DNA from: Arsenophonus sp052174495
GTDB taxonomy: Bacteria > Pseudomonadota > Gammaproteobacteria > Enterobacterales > Enterobacteriaceae
Assembly: GCA_052174495.1 (NCBI GenBank)
Contig: JBQMRR010000024.1
Coordinates: 1-22,304, forward strand
DNA: 22,304 nucleotides
Direction of reading: 5' to 3'
Position numbers and translations under genes: made by a program. Shown piece after piece: positions 8,544 through 16,309 of this stretch. How positions within the stretch are numbered: the first letter of the stretch is position 1; every line of letters starts with the position of its first letter. The notes beneath the pieces were generated by a model. That model saw only the letters and a program-made list of their open reading frames with translations. It searched no databases and was not told the DNA's origin.

Positions 8544-9305
8544 TCAGCTTACACTGTTGGGTAGCTGATTGATATTGAGACTATAGCGAATTGGTACACT
8601 CTTCATCATAAAGTTCTGAAACAATGTCCGCACTCCAGAAATATCGTTGACTGAAATAATTATCATGACGCCTAAGTCTTGTCCTGTCCCTGTCAGTTTT
8701 CATATTGCTCTAGACAAAAATCTACCTCATAGTCCTCTGTCCTACAATACGGTGGGACCGCAGTAGAAGCAGCTTATGCAGACAATTATAGCTGGCAATA
8801 CAGCTGGCCCAATCCAGCTGTCAATAGTGCTGCTTGATTATCGAAGATGAATGAGCGATAGCTCTTCTTGCATGCCTAACAGATTCAGGGGTGGTCAACG
8901 TGGGTGGGTGGTCACGCTAAAAAGTTGTGCTACGCCACTTTGCCGCCGAACACTTATTTTTGGAGGTAATAGAATCGGGCTACCCGCCGTATAGCGGTTA
9001 ATGTTTCGGTTGGCGTGATAGTTAACTATTTGTGTGATATATTGACAGACTGACTAATGCCTATTTAAACTGGCGCATAAACTCTTCTAGATGGTGTTTC
9101 AGAACCCGATAGAGATTAACCGACTCACTGTTTAATATCGTTAATCACTTCTGCTTTGCTGATAACTTCATAAAAGAAAAGCCAGTTGCGCCATAAAATG
9201 GCTCCATGTAGCAGGCATTTCAGGAATGTGCAGTAAAGTCTGTTTTGCTAGACTCCGTTTATCAGCTATCTAGGCAGTATCGGTAAAAAATGTTACGTCA
9301 TTGTC
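8544..9305 (-). pseudogene. D12-class DNA adenine methyltransferase remnant
   Basis: Phage Dam-type enzymes methylate adenine N6 and protect phage DNA from restriction. Near the start the minus strand reads DKRSLAKQTLLHIPEM (family GGKxxLAKxLLxxIPEH), then MEPFYGATGFSF (family YVEPFxGxGAVFF), then KAEVINDI and SESVNLYRVLKHHLEEFMRQ. The middle keeps ARFYYLQK and VFGGKVA. The catalytic region reads VPPYCRTEDYEVDFCLEQYE, where active enzymes have DPPY, so the catalytic Asp is lost. The end reads SVNDISGVRTLFQNFMMKSV followed by PIRYSLN, with TGA at 8544-8546. Frameshifts and stops are frequent. It is oriented opposite to the lysis genes, with a 270-base divergent gap holding a dyad. The target sequence cannot be inferred. 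Confidence 0.75.
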
Positions 9306-9577
9306 TATAAACTTATTTTACTAATAAAAATTCGTGTAAACTCTTTCCTGTTCTCGAGGACAGGAAGCGCCACAGTTGACTCACACAGGTCTCTTCTGTA
9401 TGTTGACAGCCTATCCCGTATTCTTGTACCGCGTAGGTCGTGCTTTTTTCCTTGCTCCTATCTTGGCAATTGCAGATACTAATCTAATAACCCCCCTTCC
9501 CTGTTATTCCTACTAATAAACCGCTTTAAAAGCGCTAGCGCATCGTCTTGTTACACTATCTGTCTGATTCTTAAGAG
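9306..9577. promoter_or_regulatory. Divergent intergenic region before the lysis operon
   Basis: This stretch separates the leftward methyltransferase from the rightward holin and should hold the late or lysis promoter. It contains the dyad at 9345-9366 and an AT-rich segment (9305-9340). No -10/-35 pair is convincing. An AAGAG ribosome-binding site lies just before the holin ATG codons at 9578-9586. No coding frame is recognised. Confidence 0.45.
9345..9366. promoter_or_regulatory. 22-bp dyad in the divergent region
   Basis: The sequence pairs TTCCTGTTCTC with GAGGACAGGAA, 11-base arms with one mismatch and no spacer. It lies between the divergent methyltransferase and holin genes. Its CCTGTYC half-site is nearly the same as that of the dyad upstream of the transposase (7520-7539), with a four- instead of six-base centre. 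A regulator-binding site is the simplest reading. A terminator is unlikely because no T-run follows on either side. Confidence 0.5.
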
Positions 9578-9945
9578 ATGATGATGAAAATCCAAAAAAT
9601 TGACCTTGATCCCCCCTTAAAACCTCGCACCTTAGCAGTTTGTTGCTTACTATAGCGGGTTTGTTGCTGATGATTGGCTTAATCTTGCCGCAGCAATTAC
9701 CGGTGGTACTCTATAACCTGACCTTAATCCACCCTGGCATCGATGGTCGGTTACTGACTTAACAGTTCGTTGTCCCCCAAGGTAACACCCCCGGTTAATA
9801 CCTGCACCATGACCACCCCCCCGGAGGTAGCACAGGGCCGATATCTGGTGCCGCGGCGCTTGCCATCAGATTTTTACCGCCGCTAAAACTACATCTAACG
9901 GTGATTGTCGCTGCTATCTGACTTAGTATGTCGATAAGGGGTTAT
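9578..9945 (+). pseudogene. Phage holin remnant
   Basis: Holins open the inner membrane to release the endolysin. The frame opens MKIQKIDLDPPLKPRTLA and shifts to LLLTIAGLLLMIGLILPQQL and PVVLYNLTLIHPGI, two hydrophobic segments as in the small holins of BcepMu-type phages. A later frame reads PPEVAQGRYLVPRRL, and after another shift LTVIVAAI, the second half of the same gene or a small antiholin-like partner. Three ATGs in tandem (9578, 9581, 9584) follow AAGAG. C-runs at 9611-9616 and 9816-9822 probably caused frameshifts. It is first in the lysis cassette, ahead of the endolysin. Confidence 0.65.
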
Positions 9946-10620
9946 GACCATGAATTTCTATCAACATCCATAGTGCGACTTCAGATGATATTATTGTGCT
10001 TATTGATATCGCTCATTTGTGGTGCGTTTAATGCCGTCCACCTCATATTCTGCAAACCACGCACTCTCTTACTGAACTGACCCTGATATCACAAGCGCTC
10101 GTCTAGAGTGCTGGCTTGATGCGCCTTAGCGGATTTTGCCGCTCAGATTGACTACGAAAGTAGCTGGCAGCCGCGGGTATCACCAACTGCATTGAGACGC
10201 AGGGAGTAGAGCAGATTATGCCTGGAAACTATGGTATGAATTGAAGAGGTAATGCCGGCACTGGCAGCCAAAGTATCACTCAATCCCATCTGGAGTTTAC
10301 GTACGGTAGTGAGTTTCAATAACTGGATATAGGAACGCTTGTCGGCGGTGAATCGCTGTGAGCGCATGGAGATATGATCCTATTGGATTACAAAGGTACT
10401 CCCTGGGTTGAATGTATCGTGACCGACACCTGCCAGAATGGCGCAGGGGTTTGATGGTGATCGCTAGTTTTACAACATTGAGCGGATGAATTCCGGATGT
10501 CGCGTGAGCGCCCTGGCGTGATAATCGCTATTATCCCAGCCGTATTTAAAAAACCTAGCATCGCGTTACCTTGACCTATGTAGGGTAAGCTGCGTTTAGT
10601 TCAATCAAGCTGAAAAGTCT
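9944..10620 (+). pseudogene. Lytic transglycosylase endolysin remnant
   Basis: This is an SLT-type muramidase/transglycosylase that would degrade peptidoglycan at lysis. The N-terminus shows a hydrophobic segment read as LRLLLCLLISLICGAF, probably a signal-anchor. The catalytic block reads AAQIDYESSWQPRVSPTALR, with the active-site Glu in DYESSW preserved, then GVEQIMPGN, matching the family GVAQFMP. Frames then give PALAA, SLNPIWSLRTVVSFNNWI and RDRHLPEW, comparable to the usual NPxWSLRAxxxYxxW and TRDRxLA motifs. Stops and frameshifts occur throughout. It follows the holin directly (one-base overlap of the estimated ends). Confidence 0.7.
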
Positions 10621-10624
10621 GGTA

Positions 10625-11150
10625 GGGTGCCGATATAATGTGCTGTTGTCTGGCATCTGGTGTAGCACGGCTTACACGTAATGCGTAGGATCTCGCGTAA
10701 CGAAACAGTAGGCGATAAGAATCAGTGAGTTACACGGAAAAAACGTTTGCCATTCAGGAAAAATAGCGCGTCGAGCAGGCCGCGCAAGCCCTAAATCTCA
10801 TACAGCAGAGTTTTCCCATCAGGTGAAGGTTGCACACATCCAGGCTGAACAGGACTCTTAATAGCATTCCAGAGATTTGTGAAAAAACTCAATACTTAAC
10901 TAGGCAGATAGATGACATTACCCAACACTGCCGGGATGAAAAGGCCAGGTATATATTGTGTGGTCTGCGTATTTACTCCTGGCTTTGTGCAGTACTAGAA
11001 CGCCGCCTCGGTCCTCTGTATCTGATGGTGAGCGACACCGACTGAGTGCGGTTAAACCCAGCACGATATCCTTCCTAATATCGCCGACAAAGGCTAGTAA
11101 TGTCAGGTATGGCGGGCAAAGGTAAATGGATTACTGGATTATATTGAAGG
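10625..11150 (+). pseudogene. Rz-like i-spanin remnant
   Basis: Spanins fuse inner and outer membranes in the last lysis step. The recovered C-terminal half reads TQYLTRQIDDITQHCRDEKA, then by shift VFTPGFVQYWNAAS, SDGERHRLSAVKPSTIS, NIADKG and VNGLLDYIEG, the usual Rz sequence of a coiled helix followed by PxFVxxWNxAxGL and CxxWRxQxxxLxxYI. The N-terminal part (HQVKVAHIQAEQDS) suits a coiled coil. An overlapping Rz1 lipoprotein could not be recognised. The gene is in the standard holin-endolysin-spanin order. Confidence 0.65.
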
Positions 11151-11159
11151 ATTACAATC

Positions 11160-11463
11160 ATGACAATACAAGTCGTTTTTTTGGTACTACTGAGCTATCT
11201 GTTTGGGCTGTAGATTTTCCAGACTGCTGGCCCCTAGTTTATCTGGGAGACCAAAAGTGTCAGGCCGACGGTTTATGTCATTAGAGGGGTTGATGCGAGA
11301 GCTGTTTGATAAAGGCTCGCATCTTGAGCGTGAGGTGCCAGAATTTAAAGTGAAGGTGCCGGAGCGTTACGTCTGGCGCGACGAATTTATTTATTATCAG
11401 AAGGTGGTCAAGTCACGACTTGACACAATTTACCAGAATTTAGAAACCATGCAGTTGCATTAG
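11160..11463 (+). pseudogene. DUF2730-family phage protein (Mu gp25-like)
   Basis: AAGGA lies upstream of ATG 11160, which opens MTIQVVFLVLLSYLFGL, a membrane helix, then a stop. A shifted frame that stays open to TAG 11461-11463 reads LEGLMRELFDKGSHLEREVP, EFKVKVPERYVWRDEFIYYQ and KVVKSRLDTIYQNLETMQLH. A short N-terminal transmembrane helix followed by a coiled coil ending in VKxRLDxIxxxL is the DUF2730 layout. In Mu-like phages this gene sits between lysis and terminase genes, as here. Its function is unknown. Confidence 0.6.
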
Positions 11464-11483
11464 CTGGCAGAAGGATAAGGATA

Positions 11484-11787
11484 ATAGAGACCGAACAGGA
11501 GCGCTGCGAAGAGTTGCGGCTGGGTATTACTGCAGGTGATTAACAAGGTGCCGCTCTATCTGACCAATGACCAGCTACTGTAGGATGTGGCCGTTCTATC
11601 TACTAGGACATTACCATGCTAGAGCTGCAAAAAAGTTGATGTTCCTTAAAGATTTAAGTCTTATGTCGCCTGATCCAACCCGCCCGCACGCTCATGGACG
11701 ACTATACTGATCCAGAAATTGATGAATCTGCTGGAATACGTGACGGATGATGTACCGGGAATCGTTAAGCTGGGGAAATAGTGGAGG
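11484..11787 (+). pseudogene. Winged-helix phage protein (Mu-like, ArsR-like fold)
   Basis: Residual frames give TEQERCEELRLGI, then LQVINKVPLYLTNDQLL, a stop, DVAVLS, and LELQKKLMFLKDLSL, ending LLEYVTDDVPGIVKLGK. This matches a small winged-helix protein of Mu-like phages, often annotated ArsR-like, in which RxxILxxLxxxPxYxxNxxLL is followed by the recognition helix and a C-terminal GxxxVPGI(x)R. The start codon appears lost (ATA where ATG would be). The order DUF2730 - winged helix - DUF3486 - terminase agrees with Mu-like genomes. Confidence 0.55.
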
Positions 11788-11795
11788 GAGTAAGG

Positions 11796-12299
11796 ATGGG
11801 CTGCGCAGTCATATCGAAGTCTTACCCATCTCGCTGCGTTAATAGCTATACCGGGGCGCTGACCGAGAGTAATTTCAGTGGTTAGCGAGAGGAGCTAGAG
11901 ACGTTGTTGCGGGATAAAGGGTGCAGCATCAGTTGAGCGCACATTTCCCGCTACGGCCAGAAGGTTCGACGCCGTTTTTTTTGCTATCCGTGAAGCCACC
12001 GAAATGATACGCGTCATTACCGAAGGGGCGGAAGACGAGCAAGACAAATTCTCGGAGGCGATTATCGCTAGTATTGAGGTCAATATTCTTACTGCGATTA
12101 TTAATGTGTGTGAGGCAAATCATGAAGAGATGGAGCTGGTAGAGTGCACTTTTTTGTTAGGAAAGATAGGCAAAAGTATTGCCACTATTACCTGCTTATT
12201 AGTGAGTCTAAAGCGCCATCAGGCGCAGGTACACCAGAAAATCGCTGCTCATCTCGATGAGCTGTGGAGCAGGAAGTCAAAACAACGACGGTCGCGTGA
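11796..12299 (+). pseudogene. DUF3486 (Mu gp27-like) packaging-associated protein
   Basis: GGAGGGAG precedes ATG 11796. Frames give RSHIEVLPISLR, then SNFSG, EELETLLRDKGCSIS, HISRYGQKVRR and a long open part: REATEMIRVITEGAEDEQDK, FSEAIIASIEVNILTAIINV, LLGKIGKSIATI and SLKRHQAQVHQKIAAHLDEL, then EQEVKTTTVA and TGA at 12297-12299. The family pattern is LPxxLRxxLxxxLxxxxFSGYxxLxxxLxxxGxxISxSAxxRYGxxL. The protein acts as, or replaces, a small terminase-type packaging factor and directly precedes the large terminase. The 3' two thirds are nearly intact, with at least three lesions elsewhere. Confidence 0.75.
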
Positions 12300-12317
12300 G
12301 CTTGTAAATCGTGCAGC

Positions 12318-12700
12318 ATGTCCATCAACAGATTTACAGGATTATCCAATGAATCTTTCCCCCCGCTGCTTTACCTTTATCAACAGCACTGGTGCTGCCA
12401 CGATCGATCGCGCTTTAAAATTAGCCGGTTTGTCCGGCAGACTGGCAAAATCTTTACTACCACGCTGGAGATGGTTGACGATTGTTTTAAGACCGAGACC
12501 TGTGCTGGTTGTTGTGCTCACTGAGTGACTCTCTGATGCGGTGAACGACAGGACAAAGAAGCAATGCAAGAAGGGGGATCAAAAAATATTGTCAGGCGTA
12601 TTATCTGGCCATCTATAAAAACGAAGGTAGCGTGAAACGATACCGTGGAGCCTGGGCCTTTCATGTTCATGTCCGTCTGGCGCGCTTTAGCGGGCCTTAT
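12318..12700 (+). pseudogene. Large terminase (Mu gp28-like), truncated
   Basis: The terminase ATPase drives DNA into the head. The start MSINRFTGLSNESFPPLLYL leads to YQQHW, DRSRFKISRFVRQTGKIFTT and TLEMVDDCFKTE, matching the N-terminal DxSxFKxxxxARQxGKTFxxxLE of Mu-like terminases, where RQTGK is the Walker A-like motif; Thr after GK is Ile here. A shifted frame gives LSRGERQDKEAMQEG. Sequence resembling the family fades after about 12690 and the remaining roughly 400 residues (Walker B, nuclease) are absent. The break coincides with loss of the entire head module. Confidence 0.7.
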
Positions 12701-12754
12701 CGGCTTATTGTAGGACTTTAAGATACTCGATATTATTGCCCGCTCTTCTTGGGC

Positions 12755-13175
12755 CTGTTGACAAAATGCTTGCTGCAGCTTGAAGTCACCTTCTTTTCTG
12801 AGCAGCTGGAACGCTTTTATCTCAATCATCCGCTCGGTGCGATGATGCTCAGCTTTCCCTACTCGCGTTTTGCTGACATTCAGGATGTGGGCATGGTATT
12901 TCAGTCACGGGTGCTGCATTCACGTTGACTCTGGTGACGCACTAGCTTAACAGTACGAGGAGGACAATTACTAGATGCCATCGATACCTTACGTTAGGAT
13001 GTGGGACTTTATGCCACCACACTCTCTGGCCCATTGTGGCTGATAGATGAGATCTTTTAGGAAAATTCGAGGGTTTATGGCAATACGCGTTGATAGTGGC
13101 GACCGAAACTTGGTTTGTGCAGAGGGTTGGCCGCAGGATTTTTTACCACACACAGGAAACGATAACGATGAGTGA
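12755..13175 (+). pseudogene. Mu gp37-like (DUF1834) tail protein remnant
   Basis: Frames give LQLEVTFFSEQLERFYLNHP, LGAMMLSFPYSRFADIQDVG and MVFQSRVLHS, then LTVRGGQLLDAIDTLR, TLSGPLWLIDEIF, and QYALIVATETWFVQ, ending DFLPHTGNDNDE with TGA at 13173-13175. This follows DUF1834: HPxGAxLxxYxGSxF, then a variable part, GxxxLLDAxxxAL, and a final YALxxxxETxxVQ. In Mu this gene precedes the sheath and belongs to head-tail joining or tail completion. The next ATG (13168) overlaps its stop by eight bases. Confidence 0.65.
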
Positions 13176-13800
13176 TAATAATGAAGTTGCTGAATAACGA
13201 AGTTTCGCTACAACGGTAAATCCCAAAATGGGTCGATCCCTGCGTTTGGCGATGGATCATACCCAGGATGTGATGTTTTATGCAGGTCAAGTGGTCGATC
13301 CACCAGTCGATTATCCGTTTATTATCTCGCTGGAAGTGTAGGACTATCTAACCTTTCTGAGATTTAATTACTCGATCCGCATATTAAACCGCAAAAACCG
13401 CTGAGCGATTTCAAATAATAATTACAACAGGCTCAGCAGCCGATCGATAAAGCGCCCGTTATCGTTATGACGGCAAACAGATGGGGTGCTTCGTTACGTT
13501 TATCTGATGTCAACATCCTGGATGTGATGTTCTGGCCGCGTCAGAAAGTGAGCTTGCCAATTGATTAATGATTATGTGCTTGGGCTGGAAGCACAGGAGT
13601 ATTTAACCTTTCTGGATAGGGAAGCGGAAACCACTGCTAACCCCAATCCTAACTCCACCATTTGCATAGGCAATCATATTTTTCGAGCGCTACCGTTTAG
13701 CTTCCTTATGATGAGGACAGGCTTCTTTCGAAGCGTCGGTCAGTATAGTGTTAGCGATCCTGTCAGAAAAGGCGGAAAAGTACTACAAAAGTAACGGAGA
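13168..13800 (+). pseudogene. Unassigned tail-region gene with duplicated module
   Basis: The gene starts MSDNNEVAE, then a stop. It carries two related modules. The first (13200-13350) reads GRSLRLAMDHTQDVMFYAGQ, VVDPPVDYPFIISLEV, a stop, DYLTFL. The second (13475-13640) reads GASLRLSDVNILDVMFWPRQ, KVSLPI, DYVLGLEAQEYLTFL. Shared positions include G.SLRL, DVMF, Q.V..P, the Leu-Glu pair and Q[DE]YLTFL. The linker reads QQAQQPIDKAPVIVM. After module two come DREAETTANPNPNSTICIGN and a frame ending KAEKYYKSNGEGHL. Mu-like phages have gp38 here, but this does not resemble the short DUF2635 protein. No function is assigned. Confidence 0.5.
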
Positions 13801-13810
13801 GGGTCACCTA

Positions 13811-15285
13811 ATGAATAGAGAGCAACATCACGGAGTTGATAAACTGGAAATTGAATGCTGGCCCTTTCTTCCGGTCAAAACAAAGAAATTGTCCGTTATT
13901 AGCCTTGTTAGTAGTGCGCCTAAAGGCCTGATCAATATACTAACCCTGCGTATATCAGAAAAAGATGGAGTGCAATTTATCGATGAGGTACTGGATTTAC
14001 TCTTCTGCAATCCTTGTGCGCTATATATGAGAACAGTATCTGGACCGTTTTAGTGGTCAATGTATTTCACCCAAAAAGGCATCAGAAAACGATAACCGCA
14101 GAAAATATCACCTTCGATAGTACGCACCATAGTGCCACACTTAGCCAGTTACCTGTTGGCGATATCGTGGTGAAAAGCGCCGATTACCAGACTACTTATC
14201 AGGTCTCGACCGACTATACTGTGGCATCCGCAACGAGCAAAGTCATTTGTCTCAGCACTGCCTGGCATTTTATAGGGAGAGAGGAGCACGGTTAGTGTGA
14301 TCTATAACACCTCGGATGTATAAAAAATTACTGCCACTGAAGTTTTGGGTGTCACCAATGCCGCCAACCAGTATACCTTGTATGAAAGGACTACAAAATA
14401 CCGACAGCCTGTTTGATTTTCACTAAAATTACTGATTGCAGCGGGCTTCTAGCATTTTAATGCCGTAGCACCGCCATCATATTGTCCTGGCTCACCAATG
14501 TAAGGCCATGCCTACATGATGTCCCAGCGTGGACGATATTTTCCCAGGCAATCGCTGGGCAGGTCTAGAAGACACCATTAATTTTAATACCGCCTCTGAT
14601 CTGCTATATCTGTATTATACGTAGGTCAAGATCTATGACAAGATAGTAAACTAGACTTGCCTAAGAGCTGCTGTTAGCGCGCGTGAGGTCCTTGATGGCA
14701 AAAGTGGATAAGGAAAAAGAATTCTGGTAGCCCTCTTCCAATCAGGCGCTGATGGGCATTGTCGGATTGAGTGCCCGTTAAGTACACGTATTGATGACAC
14801 TAAATAGGGAGGTCAATCTGCTTAACCATACGCCATTATCACAGTGTTTAACCACTTTGGTAGCGGATTATGCCTGTGGGAGCTAATCGCACCGACCCTG
14901 GCCGACCGTGATGCATCTGAAGAATTTTGAAATATGCGACGTACCGAGGACATGATTAATGAGTCCATCTGCCATTTCAGTCTACAATATATTGATTGCC
15001 TATTGGGCAGGGGGTTGTATTGATGTGCTAATCGAATCAGTGAATGCTATGGTCGTCAACTGATTGCAGATAATGAGGCGTTGTTGCACTTTCACTTCTG
15101 GTATATTCCGGCGAATAAGATGAAGGATGCTCTCAATCTGAGCAATTGAAACTGAATTATAATATATCCCGACGTCGCTGATGGAGTATCTGAACTTTGA
15201 GACGGAAATCACCGATGAATATCTCAGCTTTCCGAAAAATGGGATTTCTACATGAGCATGATACACAGGGTCAAAAGATAATGAT
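13811..15285 (+). pseudogene. Contractile tail sheath protein remnant
   Basis: The sheath contracts to drive the tube through the cell envelope. The start MNREQHHGVDKLEIE matches the family opening xxxYHHGVRVxExN. It continues PVKTKKLSVISLVSSAPKGL. The middle (ENITFDSTHHSATLSQLPVG, VSTDYTV, EVLGVTNAANQYT) fits the sheath's domain with a repeated IG.V motif region. The C-terminal part is diagnostic: VMHLKNFE, MINESICHFSLQ, GRQLIADNEALLHFHFWYIP, then NYNIS, MEYLNFETEITDEYLSFP, matching P2 FI-type RTADVINESIRYFSLQF..GRQLIADGALLG and LERLTFETEITSEYL. The span of about 490 codons is right for the family. Lesions occur every 50-100 bases. The tube gene follows 13 bases after. Confidence 0.85.
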
Positions 15286-15297
15286 AAAGAGCGCATA

Positions 15298-15842
15298 ATG
15301 GCAGGCAATGTACTGCGTTTTATTACCAATGCCAACGTTTAAACGTTTACCTGGACGGTGATAGCCTCCTGGGTCTGGAAAAACAAATCAAGTAGCGGAA
15401 ATTAACGTGGTACAGCAGGAGCATCAGGAACTGAAAATGATTGGTAAAATTCATCTATCGATAGGGTTTAACAACCTGTAAAGGAAAATTGACTGAGCAA
15501 TCTGTATGAAAAAGTTGCCCCGCATACATGCACCATCACAAAATCTTTTCAAGGCGTATCTGCTGCAATATCACAGCAACCTCCAGCAGTATAACCTGGC
15601 ACCTAGGGTCGCCATGATGAATTACCGGTGGCAGTATTTATGATGGTGATATTCACTAAAAATAGCCTTGGCAGCTTTAAGAAGCAGCACGAAGTGCAGC
15701 AGATAACAGCAGTTTTACCTGCAGCTATATCAAGCAGGTAATGGATGGGCAAGTGATGTTGGAGCTGGATCTGATCGCCAATATTTTTAAAATTAACGAT
15801 AAAGATATGCTCACTAATTATCGCGCCAATCTGAGTTCTTAA
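15298..15842 (+). pseudogene. Major tail tube protein (P2 FII-like) remnant
   Basis: The tube polymerises inside the sheath. ATG 15298 reads MAGNVLRFITNANV, then YLDGDSLLGLEKQI, EINVVQQEHQELKMIGKIHL, SIGFNN, EGKI, LYEKVAPHTCT, and later VFTKN-like frames (VIFTKNSLGSF), CSYIKQVMDGQVMLELDLIA, NIFKINDKDMLTNYRANLSS, with TAA 15840-15842. The FII family opens NxxVFVDGxxxxGxxxEVxLPxL and ends with a similar DxxxNxxxINGxDxLxxxRxxLG(L). At about 180 residues the length fits. There are about five frameshifts or stops. It is followed by the chaperone gene, the standard order. Confidence 0.8.
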
Positions 15843-15867
15843 CAGTAACAGATAAGGAATAACCCTC

Positions 15868-16306
15868 ATGACACAGTCTTTAAATTACACTTTGTAATAT
15901 CCTTATTCCCTTGGCAGTGATGAAAGGTTGACCCAGGTCAGATTAAACCGACTCAACATCAGTGACATCAAAGCAGTACACCGCTTAAGTGAAAACGTCA
16001 ATGACCGGGGGATAGCCTGCTAATTGCCCATATGACCGGCCTGATACCGGAAGATATCGACAATATGATTTGGTGGATTATCAACAGTTGCAAAGCACTT
16101 TCGCCAGTGTTTGCGGGGGGGGGGAGGTGAATGCACTCTTCGAATACGTTGCGTCACGCACCAGGGTCTTTGTGGTGAGATGATTCCGCTAGCAGCTGAA
16201 TGAGACTGAATGCGCTGACAGTGTGGAATTTGAAGACTACTTACAGGAAGCGCTAGCAAAATTCCTCAGGAGCAACGGGCAATGCGAAGCAACCGATAAA
16301 GAGTGA
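15868..16306 (+). pseudogene. Tail assembly chaperone (Mu gp41 / P2 E-like) remnant
   Basis: AAGGA precedes ATG 15868. The frame reads MTQSLNYTL, stop, then YPYSLGSDERLTQVRLNRLN, ISDIKAVHRLSENVNDRGIA, shifted to LIAHMTGLIPEDIDNM. A later frame reads FASVCGG across a run of ten G (16115-16124). The family pattern is L..P...G.x.x.x.L.LR..x..D......, then a GLx.xDxxxLDxxDxxxLxxxxxxF. These chaperones hold the tape measure before tube assembly. The end is set by GQCEATDKE and TGA 16304-16306. The G-run is an obvious slippage lesion. Confidence 0.7.
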
Positions 16307-16309
16307 TCG

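Noticed and set aside
12342..12829. Minus-strand frames of 75 and 103 codons
   Set aside because: They are antisense to the terminase N-terminus and the following tail gene and show no family signal.
15000..15869. Minus-strand frames of 111 and 88 codons
   Set aside because: They are antisense to the sheath C-terminus and the tail tube, both strongly supported.
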